Position numbers and translations under genes: made by a program. The notes beneath the pieces are model-generated. The model was not told the origin of the DNA. It searched no databases and worked only from the letters and a program-made list of their open reading frames with translations. Source: an uncultured Alphaproteobacteria bacterium (GTDB lineage Bacteria > Pseudomonadota > Alphaproteobacteria > RF32 > CAG-239). Taken from it: a DNA stretch of 64,000 bases. Below, piece by piece: positions 36,178-44,906 of this stretch (the stretch's first letter is position 1; the number at the start of each line of letters is the position of its first letter). Location of the stretch: NCBI GenBank assembly GCA_934254925.1, contig CAKQMD010000002.1:58532-122531 (forward strand), read 5' to 3'.

Positions 36178-36243
36178 TGGAGAAAATCTTAGAATGAAAA
36201 GTCGTGGAAAAATCCGGGAATGAAAAACTCAGTCGAGGCTTAC

Positions 36244-36270
36244 AAAAAATCCCCGGCAGAACCGGGGATT
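36244..36270 (-). terminator. Terminator of the TerC gene
   Basis: CCCCGG/CCGGGG arms with flanking AAT/ATT pairs, then a T-run on the minus strand, 22 bases past the stop. Confidence 0.85.
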
Positions 36271-36291
36271 TTGCAGAGGATTTTCTTCCTG

Positions 36292-37254
36292 TCATTCCTT
36301 AGCTTGAGCCGGCGTCTTGACAAGAGAAACTGCAATGCCGGTAAAGATGATGCTGAAGGTAATAACCAGTGAATGCCAGGATTGGATTTCAATACCAAGC
36401 AAAGGCAGGAAGATTTTGGAGCCAATGAACACCAGAATGATGGCCAAAGCCGGCTTAAGATAAATGAAACGGCTGACCGCTGCGGCCAAAAGGAAGTAGA
36501 GTGACCGCAGACCCAAAATGGCGAAAATGTTACTGGTGTAGATGACGAATATGTTTTGAGTGATCAGAAAAATTGCAGGAATCGAATCGACGGCAAAAAT
36601 GACGTCCATGAGTTCTATGACCAACAAGGCAAAGAACAGCGGCGTGATGTAATGTTTGCCGTTTTTGACGACGAAGAAATGTTCGCCGTTGATTTCGCGG
36701 GTGACGTGGAACTTCTTTTCAATAAATTTAAATAGTCTGCTGTCGGTAAGGCTTTCTTCCTTTTCTTTGACCATGAGCATTTTAGCGCCGGTATAGATGA
36801 GGAAGACCGAGAAAAGATAGAGGATCCAGTGGAAATTTGACACCAGGCTGGCGCCGAGCAAAATCATGACCGCGCGCATGACAATGGCGCCGAGAACGCC
36901 CCAGAACAAGACGCGATGCTGATATATCCGCGGAATGTTCAGGCTGGTGAAGATGAGGGAGATGACAAAGATGTTGTCCATAGACAGGCTGAATTCCACC
37001 AGATAGCCGGTATAAAAGAGCATTCCGGTATCCAAGCCTTTTTCATAAATGACAAAGGCGCCGAACAGCAAGGCAATCAGCATATAACTGAGGCAGATGC
37101 GCAAAGTGCTGCTGATTTTAGGTTCCTCGGCATGGCGGTGGAAGACGAAGAGGTCAAGAAACAGCAATGTGGTGACGATAAGTCCGAAAATCACCCACAT
37201 CCAAGAAGTGGACAGGACCGGATGATTTGTAAGCAAATTGTTCAAGTTTTCCAT
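36292..37254 (-). CDS. TerC family integral membrane protein
   Basis: 320 residues, about nine membrane helices. The family marks are FSLSMDNIFVISLIF in the first half and VDSIPAIFLITQNIFVIYTSNIFAILGLRSLYF in the second, with the paired acidic residues of TerC/Alx proteins. Some members export manganese or load exoenzymes; others are linked to tellurite resistance. The longer Alx-like form fits best. No riboswitch of the yybP-ykoY type was seen in the short leader. Confidence 0.92.
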   Translation of the reverse strand: MENLNNLLTNHPVLSTSWMWVIFGLIVTTLLFLDLFVFHRHAEEPKISSTLRICLSYMLIALLFGAFVIYEKGLDTGMLFYTGYLVEFSLSMDNIFVISLIFTSLNIPRIYQHRVLFWGVLGAIVMRAVMILLGASLVSNFHWILYLFSVFLIYTGAKMLMVKEKEESLTDSRLFKFIEKKFHVTREINGEHFFVVKNGKHYITPLFFALLVIELMDVIFAVDSIPAIFLITQNIFVIYTSNIFAILGLRSLYFLLAAAVSRFIYLKPALAIILVFIGSKIFLPLLGIEIQSWHSLVITFSIIFTGIAVSLVKTPAQAKE

Positions 37255-37333
37255 GAAAATCCCATTTTAAGCAAAGTTATAACCTAAAAAAGGTGTAAAA
37301 CATCGCAGCAGGGACGTCAAGGAGTATTTGCGG

Positions 37334-37930
37334 TTATGCAAAGACTTTCACCCGGGTTTCCAACGGCAAGAAGGTTTTGGGCTCCGGCTTTTGGACGATG
37401 CCGCCGAAGGGCATTTGCGCGATCAGTTTCCAGCTTTCGGGAAGTTTCCAGGTTTGTTGCACTGCTTGGTCAATAAGGGGATTGTAATGTTGCAGGGAGG
37501 CGCCGAGGCCGCGGTTTTCCAGGGCTGTCCAGACGATGAACTGCAACATGCCGTTGGATTGTTCCGACCAAAGCGGAAATTTGTCTTGATAAAGCGGGAA
37601 TTTTTGCTGTAAGCCGGTTACTGTTTCCTGATCTTCAAAATAAAGAACGGATCCGTAACCGTTTCTAAAAGCTTGAATTTTTTCTTTCGTGGCAGGAAAA
37701 CGTTCCGGCGGCGTTACTTTTTGGAGCGCTTCTTCTACAATATTCCAAAGACGGCGATGTTCCCGGCCGAAGAGAATGATGACGCGCCCGCTTTGCGAAT
37801 TGAAAGCCGAGGGACAATATTTGACGGCGGTTTCAATGAGGGCGGTAATTTCCGTTTCACTCAGCGGTGATTGGTTATTAATGGCATAAAAGGAACGGCG
37901 GTTGCTTACGGTTTTGAGAAAATCAGTCAT
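37334..37930 (-). CDS. Nitroreductase family protein
   Basis: 198 residues. The start FLKTVSNRRSFYAIN has the FMN-phosphate-binding Arg pair. CPSAFNSQSGRVIIL, GYGSVLYFED and GLGASLQHYNPLI match the YdgI/Frm2-like nitroreductase group. It is an FMN enzyme that reduces nitro compounds or quinones. TTAGGAG precedes the ATG. It is divergent from the flagellin gene and shares a 204-base gap with it. Confidence 0.9.
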   Translation of the reverse strand: MTDFLKTVSNRRSFYAINNQSPLSETEITALIETAVKYCPSAFNSQSGRVIILFGREHRRLWNIVEEALQKVTPPERFPATKEKIQAFRNGYGSVLYFEDQETVTGLQQKFPLYQDKFPLWSEQSNGMLQFIVWTALENRGLGASLQHYNPLIDQAVQQTWKLPESWKLIAQMPFGGIVQKPEPKTFLPLETRVKVFA

Positions 37931-38032
37931 GACAGGCTCCTAAAAAGTTTAACCTTTGTATGAATTTATACGTTTAAGTTTCTTATTTCAAGTTTTGAAA
38001 TCAAGCTACGCAACTTTGGATGATACTTTTCC

Positions 38033-38070
38033 GTCTATATAGACTGATACAATGTCAATAAATGTTGACA
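38033..38070. promoter_or_regulatory. Two palindromes in the flagellin/nitroreductase gap
   Basis: GTCTATATAGAC (38033-38044) is a perfect 12-base palindrome. TGTCAA-TAAATG-TTGACA (38053-38070) is an inverted repeat. Both lie just upstream of the flagellin -35 box and are candidate operator sites. Confidence 0.45.
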
Positions 38071-38075
38071 AAATG

Positions 38076-38104
38076 TTGTTTGATCTTGGGAATTGTGATA
38101 TACT
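38076..38104 (+). promoter_or_regulatory. Flagellin gene promoter
   Basis: TTGTTT (38076-38081), 17-base spacer, TATACT (38099-38104), 30 bases before the ATG, with AGGAGAG as ribosome site. No sigma-28-type sequence was noticed. Confidence 0.55.
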
Positions 38105-38134
38105 GAGTATATTAAGATCCAGGAGAGATTTGAG

Positions 38135-39991
38135 ATGAGCAACAGTATCAGTTTAACCGCCTCGATGCGATCAAACTTACTCAGCCTGCAGAATATTGCG
38201 GGACAGGTTGATCTTACTCAAAATCGTCTTTCGACCGGATTGAAAGTCAATTCTGCGATTGACAATCCTTCTTCTTATTACACTGCTGTTTCCTTGAACA
38301 ACCGCGCCAGTGACTTGTCGGCATTGCTGGACTCGATGGCACAAGGGATCCAAACCATCAAAGCGGCAACGGAAGGTTTGGAAGCCGGGGCCAAATTGTT
38401 GGAACAAGCTTCGGCCACGGCGACGCAGGCTTTGGAGACGGTGAACGTTCCGGCCAAGTCCTGGTTTGAGGAACAAGAAGGTGTGGCAGCGGTGGTTTCG
38501 ACCAAAGAAGAACTGTTGGCGGCGATCGATAGCGGCAAGAAAGGTGACATCGTCATTTACGGTCAAATTGACATGGGCAATACCGCCATTACCTTGCAAG
38601 AAGGGCAAAATTTGAGAGGAATAGATCATTATGGATATTTTGAACAAAATGGCGAGGCTTTTTCAATTTTGAACTTTGAATTTGATACGGTTGATACAGT
38701 GATAACGGTTTCAGATAATAATATTTTTTCTGATTTTCATTTGAATTTTAGTACAAAAAAATTTGTTGCAGGTTCTATTATTAAAGCAGCTGACATGCAA
38801 AAGCGAATTACTTTTGAAAATATGAACTTTTATGCTACAAACATCGATAATACGGATATTCAATCAGAACGCTCATCTTTTATTAATTCAGGTACTGTGA
38901 CATTTAAGGGAAGTAATTATTTTAAGGGCAAAAATCTAACTTATCTGACGGAAAAAAGCAGAATTGATCTGTATGATGATGCAGTTGTAAATCTTGACAG
39001 TAATCGTTACGGTTTGCACAGTTCTTACACAGCTCTTTACGGCAGTAGCCGATTGAACCTCAAAACGGAACGATATGCCGTTTATGGTGGTACTATTACA
39101 ACTTCCGATAATTCGGAAGTAAATATCAGCGGTATAGATTTTTTGATGATGGAAATTACGATGACGCTAAACGATTCCTCAAATGTCAACATCTATGGAG
39201 AAGGAGCTGATGTGATTTTGGGATTGTTCAGCATGCATTTTAATTCTTCCTCTTCCCGATTAACTATTGATGCTCAGCGGCCTTTTCGGTTGTCTAACAT
39301 CCATAATTTAACTGCAGTTAAGGGGGCTACCATACAGCTTTTAAATGGGACTTGGAGAGCGGAAGAAGATATAACGGAAGTGGAAATTACATCACCATAT
39401 GAGCCACCGCTTGCTAAATACTCTGATGAAAAAAGCGATCTAAAAGGTAAAATGGAAAAGCTTTTTCTTACTTCTTTTGATGGAGAGATTTCGGAAAATC
39501 GTTCGAAAGAAACTTATGACTTACGCTATGGCGAGATTATCAAACAATATGACTCTTTGATTAAGGACAGCTCATATAAGGGAATTAATCTCTTGCGGGA
39601 GCAGGATTTGACGGTGACTTTTAATGAAAACCGTTCGGCGCAGCTTTCTGTGCAAGGCAAAGACGCTTCGGCCCAAGCTTTGGGACTGGTGACCACCGAT
39701 TGGCAAAACCAAGGTGATGTGGTCAAATCAATCCAAGAACTGACCGAAGCCTTGACTCAAATTCGGCAGATGTCATCCGAACTGGGCAACTATTATTCCA
39801 TTGTTACTACGCGGGAAAACTTCACGCAAAACCTAATCAATGTTCTGACCGAAGGCGCCGACAAGCTGACCTTGGCGGATATGAACGAAGAATCGGCCAA
39901 TATGCTGGCCTTGCAAACCCGGCAGCAATTGGCGGTCAATTCGCTGTCTTTAGCCTCACAAGCCTCGCAGTCGATTTTGAAGTTGTTTTAA
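38135..39991 (+). CDS. Flagellin with a large beta-helix-like central insert
   Basis: 618 residues, well above a minimal flagellin. Residues 1-110 are the conserved N-terminal D0/D1 part (RLSTGLKVNSAIDNPSSYYTA; SMAQGIQTIKAATEGLE). Residues about 460-618 are the C-terminal D1/D0 part (YKGINLLREQDLTVTFNE; ending QASQSILKLF). Between them lie about 340 residues that open with STKEELLAAIDSGKKGDIVI and continue as short repeating beta-strands rich in N, D, S and T (VNISGIDF, VNIYGEGADV). This resembles a pectate-lyase-type parallel beta-helix. The insert DNA (about 38615-39510) is clearly more AT-rich than both ends. The insert would be exposed on the filament surface. No flaF or flbT is adjacent. 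Confidence 0.93.
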   Translation: MSNSISLTASMRSNLLSLQNIAGQVDLTQNRLSTGLKVNSAIDNPSSYYTAVSLNNRASDLSALLDSMAQGIQTIKAATEGLEAGAKLLEQASATATQALETVNVPAKSWFEEQEGVAAVVSTKEELLAAIDSGKKGDIVIYGQIDMGNTAITLQEGQNLRGIDHYGYFEQNGEAFSILNFEFDTVDTVITVSDNNIFSDFHLNFSTKKFVAGSIIKAADMQKRITFENMNFYATNIDNTDIQSERSSFINSGTVTFKGSNYFKGKNLTYLTEKSRIDLYDDAVVNLDSNRYGLHSSYTALYGSSRLNLKTERYAVYGGTITTSDNSEVNISGIDFLMMEITMTLNDSSNVNIYGEGADVILGLFSMHFNSSSSRLTIDAQRPFRLSNIHNLTAVKGATIQLLNGTWRAEEDITEVEITSPYEPPLAKYSDEKSDLKGKMEKLFLTSFDGEISENRSKETYDLRYGEIIKQYDSLIKDSSYKGINLLREQDLTVTFNENRSAQLSVQGKDASAQALGLVTTDWQNQGDVVKSIQELTEALTQIRQMSSELGNYYSIVTTRENFTQNLINVLTEGADKLTLADMNEESANMLALQTRQQLAVNSLSLASQASQSILKLF

Positions 39992-39993
39992 AA

Positions 39994-40021
39994 AAAAAGA
40001 CCGGAAAATAACCGGTCTTGT
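39994..40021. terminator. Terminator between flagellin and the OB-fold gene
   Basis: AAGACCGG (39997-40004) pairs with CCGGTCTT (40012-40019). A strong T-run follows on the minus strand; a weaker one on the plus strand. Confidence 0.8.
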
Positions 40022-40038
40022 TGCTTTGCCGCAGATTT

Positions 40039-40401
40039 TTATTTCTGAGGTTTGCTGACGGTGTCGACGTCAATTTCAACAGAGCTCCAGCCTTTGTCGA
40101 TTTCTCCTTGAATTTCAACGACTTCATCGGGGCCGACGGTTAAGCCGTTCCAATCTTCGTCGTCGATTTCAATGTTGATGGTGCCGGTTTCGTCGCTGAA
40201 GACGTAGATTTCATCGCCGATTTTTTTCTGAATATTGCCGCGAAGGATGACGAAAGTGTCGTCGCTTAAGCCTTTGGCCTGTTCAACGGTGATGATTTCG
40301 ACGCTGGGGCCGGTAAAGCCGCCGGCGTTTTGCGCCAGAGCAGCGCCGGACATTGCTAAGGCCGTCAGGCCGAACATTGAGGCTGCAAGCAGGTTTTTCA
40401 T
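40039..40401 (-). CDS. YgiW/YdeI-type OB-fold periplasmic protein
   Basis: 120 residues with a signal peptide (MKNLLAASMFGLTALAMSGAAL, cut near ALAQNAG). The mature protein matches the bacterial OB-fold (BOF) family: GGFTGPS, VEQAKGLSDDTFVILRG, YVFSDETGTINIEID and VEIQGEIDKGW. Members respond to envelope or oxidative stress. GGAGAAA precedes the ATG. It separates flagellin from the glycan locus. Confidence 0.9.
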   Translation of the reverse strand: MKNLLAASMFGLTALAMSGAALAQNAGGFTGPSVEIITVEQAKGLSDDTFVILRGNIQKKIGDEIYVFSDETGTINIEIDDEDWNGLTVGPDEVVEIQGEIDKGWSSVEIDVDTVSKPQK

Positions 40402-40555
40402 GGATTTTCTCCTTTTGTTGTGAATACGGAAGTTTGTTGCAGATTATAATGTAATGGCGGACGGCGTTTTTACAAGAGCGGAGCTGTTAATTGTCGCGGC
40501 GGGGATTGACTCCTGGGGATTATGATGGTAGGACTGCAAATAAGTCTGACTTGTC

Positions 40556-42331
40556 ATGGGTTTATGTTTTATGTTTCATTTTATTCAAAAGATCAAAAGT
40601 TCCAACGTTATTGTCAATTATTCCAAAATGTATCCGTTTGTTCGGCCGTATCTGACGCGGGCGATCTTGGCTATTTTGATTACCATTCCCGTCGGCGGTA
40701 TGGACGCGATCATCGCTTGGGCCCTGAAGCCTTATATGGATGTCGTGCTGATTGAGAAAAACGTGTCGGCGACGGTTTATCTGCCGCTTTTGATCATTGC
40801 GTTCAGCCTGGTGCAGAGTATTTTGAATTATCTGGCGGGTTATTTGAACGGTTGGGTCGGTCGCAAGATCAACAACGAACTGCAGATTACGCTTTATGAA
40901 AAGTTGGTGACTTATGACGCGGCTTTTTTTGACAAGAACACCTCGGGGTATATTTTTCAGCGTTTTGCCGGTGACGTGGCTTCGGCTTGTACGGGGTTGC
41001 TTACCAATATCAAGGATTTTACAACGCGTATCTTCTCTTCTTTGGCCTTGGTTGGCGTGTTGATTTACAATTCTTGGCAATTGTCTTTGGTGGCAATCGT
41101 GTTTTTAATCGGGGCTTTTTTGCCGACGCTTAAAATCAGAAAGAGAATCAAAAACATCGTGACGCAAACGGTGACCATCGGCGGCGAGTTGACGACCTAT
41201 TATAACGAGACGTATCAGGGAAACCGCATCATCGCCTCTTATAACCTGGCCAAAATTCAGGCGGACAAGTTTCGCGACGTTTTGACCAAAAGTTTCAAGT
41301 TGGGGACGAAGATGGTGCAAAGAACCGGTTTTTTGTCGCCTTTTATGCATTTTGCCATTTCCTTGGGAATTGCCTTCGTGATTTGGTACGGCAGCTATTT
41401 GATCGTGACAAAGCAGATTACGCCGGGAAACTTCGTCTCCTTCATTACCGCCCTGGTGATGTTGTATAATCCAGTGAAGTCCATTGGCAACAAGTTTAAC
41501 GCCGTTCAGGTCTCGTTGATGGCGATGGACCGCGTGTTTGAATTACTGGAGCAGAATCCGGCGATTGTTAATCCGCAAAATGCTAAACCGCTGAAAGAAG
41601 TGCGGCAGGGGATTGAGTTTAGGGACGTTAATTTTGAATATGTCGAAGGCAAGCCAGTGTTGAAAAACATTAACCTGAAGGTCAAAATGGGCGAAACGAC
41701 GGCTTTTGTCGGAAATTCCGGCGGCGGAAAAACGACGTTGGTCAACCTGTTGCCGCGGTTTTATGACGTTAAGTCCGGTGCGGTGCTGATTGACGGAACG
41801 GACGTGCGGGAAATCGACTTGTATGATTTGCGTGACAAGATTGCGGTGGTGTTTCAGGACAATTTCTTGTTTTCCGGTACGATCCGCGAAAATATTTTGC
41901 TCGGCAAGCCGGGGGCCAGTGAAGAAGAAATTTGGGCCGCAGTGCGTTCCTCCTGTCTGGAGGACTTTGTCAAAGGCTTGGAACAGGGGCTTGATACGGA
42001 GATCGGCGAACGCGGCGTTTTGCTTTCCGGCGGTCAGAAACAGCGAATTGCCATTGCCAGAGCTTTTGTGAAAAACGCTCCGATCGTGATTTTGGACGAG
42101 GCGACGTCGGCTTTGGACAACAAGTCCGAACGCGTGGTGCAGGAAGCAATTGAAAACCTGATGGCCAACCGGACGGTTTTGGTGATTGCGCACCGGTTGT
42201 CGACCGTGCGGAACGCCGACAAGATCGTGGTGGTCAATGACGGTGAGCTGGTGGAAAGCGGGACGCATGACGAGCTGATTGCCAAAGAAGGCGGTATTTA
42301 TGCCTCCTTATACAATACGCAGCTGAAATAA
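40556..42331 (+). CDS. MsbA-like ABC transporter (permease-ATPase fusion)
   Basis: 591 residues, a half-transporter that works as a dimer in the inner membrane. Six membrane helices occupy the first 320 residues; the ATPase has Walker A GNSGGGKTTLVNLL, signature LSGGQKQRIAIARA and Walker B IVILDEATSALD. It resembles MsbA-type lipid A/lipopolysaccharide flippases and other glycolipid exporters. Its position just before the glycosyltransferase genes suggests it exports the product or its lipid carrier. The start is uncertain: in-frame ATGs at 40556, 40571 and later lack clear ribosome sites. Confidence 0.88.
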   Translation: MGLCFMFHFIQKIKSSNVIVNYSKMYPFVRPYLTRAILAILITIPVGGMDAIIAWALKPYMDVVLIEKNVSATVYLPLLIIAFSLVQSILNYLAGYLNGWVGRKINNELQITLYEKLVTYDAAFFDKNTSGYIFQRFAGDVASACTGLLTNIKDFTTRIFSSLALVGVLIYNSWQLSLVAIVFLIGAFLPTLKIRKRIKNIVTQTVTIGGELTTYYNETYQGNRIIASYNLAKIQADKFRDVLTKSFKLGTKMVQRTGFLSPFMHFAISLGIAFVIWYGSYLIVTKQITPGNFVSFITALVMLYNPVKSIGNKFNAVQVSLMAMDRVFELLEQNPAIVNPQNAKPLKEVRQGIEFRDVNFEYVEGKPVLKNINLKVKMGETTAFVGNSGGGKTTLVNLLPRFYDVKSGAVLIDGTDVREIDLYDLRDKIAVVFQDNFLFSGTIRENILLGKPGASEEEIWAAVRSSCLEDFVKGLEQGLDTEIGERGVLLSGGQKQRIAIARAFVKNAPIVILDEATSALDNKSERVVQEAIENLMANRTVLVIAHRLSTVRNADKIVVVNDGELVESGTHDELIAKEGGIYASLYNTQLK

Positions 42332-42347
42332 GAATAGGCGAATCAAG

Positions 42348-43178
42348 ATGATTATTGTCAGCGTGGCTCGGAATTTGGAAATGTATGAACGGCTGGTGAA
42401 GAACAACAAATTTAACCGGGCGGCTGGCGCGCATTTTTGTTTGTTTGACAATAATGAGGAGAATATCGGCATAGCCGCGCGCTATAACAGCTTTTTAGAT
42501 GCTTTTGACTATCGACAGTCGGAATGGTTGGTCTTTTGCCATGAAGATTGGGAAGTTCAGGAAGCCTGGGGCAAAAAGTTGGAGAAGCTTGATCCAGGGT
42601 GTCTTTACGGCGTGATCGGGACGGCGGTAAGCTTCAAACCGCCGCGGTGCGACGTGGCCATTTGGGGCAGGATCCGCCAAAGCCGAAAGGACGGCAGCGA
42701 GAGGACCTCTTTCGGGCGTCGGACCTTTGGTCTTAAGGAAGTCGGAACTTTTGACTGCCAATGCCTGATCGTACATTCCACTCTGGTGGAAAAATATCAT
42801 CTGCGTTTTGACGAGACTTTTCAATTTGATTTTTACGCGGAAGATTTTTGTATCAATGCCCGGGAAAATTTCAATATTCCGTCATATGTTTTGCCGTTGA
42901 AATGTCAGCATTATTCTTTCGGAACACTCGGCGCTTCTTATTTTGCGGCGCTGGATTATGCCAAAAGCAAATGGCTCCGGGCCAGGGAAGGCTATGGCAA
43001 CACCTGCGGTTATGAGCTGATCGGTAAAGGGGCGGCGGAGAAATGGCGGTTTAAAAAGAAGTTTGATCCGTTGGCTTTTGTTTGTGGGTGTTTCTGGCAG
43101 AGAAAAAAGCGCCGGGACGGCAGCGAAGTCTTTAAAATCCTGCGCATACCGGTCTGGAGGAGGAAAGGACATGCCTAA
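42348..43178 (+). CDS. StrF-like glycosyltransferase
   Basis: 276 residues. The opening MIIVSVARNLEMYERL with later LFDNNEENIGIAARYNSFLDA and WLVFCHEDWEV fits the GT2-like Glyco_tranf_2_5 (StrF) group, where the HED triplet stands for DxD. A later FDFYAEDFCINARE stretch carries the probable base. First of the glycan genes, 16 bases after the ABC transporter, so co-transcribed. It overlaps the next gene by 8 bases. Confidence 0.75.
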   Translation: MIIVSVARNLEMYERLVKNNKFNRAAGAHFCLFDNNEENIGIAARYNSFLDAFDYRQSEWLVFCHEDWEVQEAWGKKLEKLDPGCLYGVIGTAVSFKPPRCDVAIWGRIRQSRKDGSERTSFGRRTFGLKEVGTFDCQCLIVHSTLVEKYHLRFDETFQFDFYAEDFCINARENFNIPSYVLPLKCQHYSFGTLGASYFAALDYAKSKWLRAREGYGNTCGYELIGKGAAEKWRFKKKFDPLAFVCGCFWQRKKRRDGSEVFKILRIPVWRRKGHA

Positions 43179-44151
43179 AGTCAGCGTCATTGTGCCGGTT
43201 TATAAGGCAGAAGCGACGATCCGCCGGTGCTTGGACAGTTTGCTGGCGCAGAGTATCGGCGATTTGGAGGTCATTTGCGTTGATGACTGTTCGCCGGACT
43301 CTTCTGCGGAAATTATTGAAAAAGAATATGTTGAACAAGGAAAGGCGGTAAAATTGCTGCGCAACAAGGTCAACCGCGGTCCTGCAGGATCCAGAAACGT
43401 GGCTTTGACGATTGCGAAGGGCGAGTTTGTCGGCTATATGGATGCCGATGACACGGCGGAAAGCGATTTTTACGAGAGGCTTTATGTCGCGGCGGTCGAC
43501 GATGCGGCGGATATGGCGATGGGGTGTCTGCGTTACATCAGCAACAGCGCGACGGTGTGTGAAAAGCTCAAAAAGGAAACGGCGGAAGGACGGGAAGCCA
43601 AGCTTGCCTGCCTGCCCAACGGCGCCATGACAAACAAGATCGTGCGGCGGGAGTTGCTGTCGGAACATGGTTTGGCTTTTCCCGAGGATATTTATTTTGA
43701 AGATAACGAAATGTTGATTCGTGCGGCGGAGAGGGCTAATAAAATTGTTTTAGTACCGGAGTGCTATTATAATTATTTTCTCGGCAAGCAGTCTCGCAGC
43801 CTGAATGAAAACTTTAAAGTTGCCAGGAAAGACGATGCCTTGAAAATGGCTCGGCGTTTGAGTGAGAGGGCGCGCAAGCACAGGTATAGCGATGCAGAAA
43901 AGCAGGCTTTGGCGGATTTTATCGTCCGCAGCTTTCTCGGCAGCAACGCTTATGAGCATCCTTCGGCCAAGACGGAGATCAAGCGGTTGTGGGAAGATGA
44001 CGCGCCGATGCGGACGCTTTTGTTGAAAAGTTTTCGACATTATAAGAAAAAAAGACTGCGGCAAAAGCTTTTGAAAAAGTTGATCAAAGTTTGCAGCTTG
44101 TTTGTTCCGTTGAAAAGCTGGCGCAAGAAACTGCGGCAGATTTATCATTAA
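43171..44151 (+). CDS. GT2 family glycosyltransferase
   Basis: 326 residues from the ATG at 43171, preceded by GGAGGAGGAAAGG. GT-A fold marks: VSVIVPVYKAEATIRRCLDSLL, VDDCSPDSS, GYMDADDTAESDF (nucleotide-sugar site) and EDIYFEDNEMLIRAAE. The C-terminus is basic (LKSWRKKLRQIYH), a tail type also seen at 49610-50554 and likely to sit at the membrane. Donor and acceptor sugars cannot be told. Confidence 0.92.
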   Translation: MPKVSVIVPVYKAEATIRRCLDSLLAQSIGDLEVICVDDCSPDSSAEIIEKEYVEQGKAVKLLRNKVNRGPAGSRNVALTIAKGEFVGYMDADDTAESDFYERLYVAAVDDAADMAMGCLRYISNSATVCEKLKKETAEGREAKLACLPNGAMTNKIVRRELLSEHGLAFPEDIYFEDNEMLIRAAERANKIVLVPECYYNYFLGKQSRSLNENFKVARKDDALKMARRLSERARKHRYSDAEKQALADFIVRSFLGSNAYEHPSAKTEIKRLWEDDAPMRTLLLKSFRHYKKKRLRQKLLKKLIKVCSLFVPLKSWRKKLRQIYH

Positions 44152-44159
44152 AGCGGGGA

Positions 44160-44816
44160 TTATTTTTTGACCGGTGTTTCCCGGTTCCAGTTGATGTTTG
44201 TCTTATAAACGGTTGCGGGATTGCCGCCGATCAGACTTCCCGGCTGCGGAAATTTTCCGGTGACGACGCTGCCGAAACTGACGACGGAATTTTCCGCCAG
44301 TTGAACGTTTTTGCCGATTTTGACGTCTTTGGCAATCCAGACGTGATTGCCGATGGTAATGCCTTGGGCGAAGTTGGTGATCTCTTTTTTGTCGTTGAGC
44401 ATTGAATGTCCGTCGGTGCCCCAAAATTCTACGCCGTCGGCTACGAGACAATCGTTTCCCATGTTGAAGGCGGTGGCTTTTTCGCCCAAGATCATGAAAA
44501 AGCTGCCCAGGGCGCAGCGTTCTCCGATATTTACCGCACAGTCGTCGACGGAGAGGAAATATTGGCCGATGGTGATTGCTGATTTGTCGTTTATGGCGGT
44601 TTTGGAGCCGATGCGAATGACGTTGTTGTTGCCGTAGATAAGGATAGTCAGCTTGGAGATTGTTGCGTTTGGCGCGATTTCGATTTTGTTGTCGTTGCCG
44701 TATATTTTGAGTTTTATGTTTTTGTCTTTGATGAGTTGAGGGTCGAAAACATTGTTTTGTCCCCGAATTTTGATTTTGTTTTTCTTTAGTGCTTTCGATA
44801 GTGCTTTTATCAGCAT
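44160..44816 (-). CDS. Hexapeptide-repeat acyltransferase
   Basis: 218 residues from the ATG at 44816, with CAGGAG seven bases upstream; a longer frame starts at 44855. Left-handed beta-helix repeats run through the whole protein (IAPNATISKLTILIYGNNNV, IGERCALGSF, IGNHVWIAKDVKIGKNVQLAE). The closing GSLIGGNPATVYKTN is typical of the LacA/CapG/WbbJ acetyltransferase type. It probably O- or N-acetylates a sugar. It is the only gene in the cluster on the minus strand. Confidence 0.88.
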   Translation of the reverse strand: MLIKALSKALKKNKIKIRGQNNVFDPQLIKDKNIKLKIYGNDNKIEIAPNATISKLTILIYGNNNVIRIGSKTAINDKSAITIGQYFLSVDDCAVNIGERCALGSFFMILGEKATAFNMGNDCLVADGVEFWGTDGHSMLNDKKEITNFAQGITIGNHVWIAKDVKIGKNVQLAENSVVSFGSVVTGKFPQPGSLIGGNPATVYKTNINWNRETPVKK

Positions 44817-44906
44817 TTTAAACTCCTGGTTAAACGACATAAATATATGTTGCATTTTTTCTTTATTTCAATAGTATTAATAAAAAAATTTTTTATTAGG
44901 CCTCAA

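Noticed and set aside
36292..37330. Manganese riboswitch before the TerC gene
   Set aside because: The leader is short and lacks the paired helices of the yybP-ykoY class.
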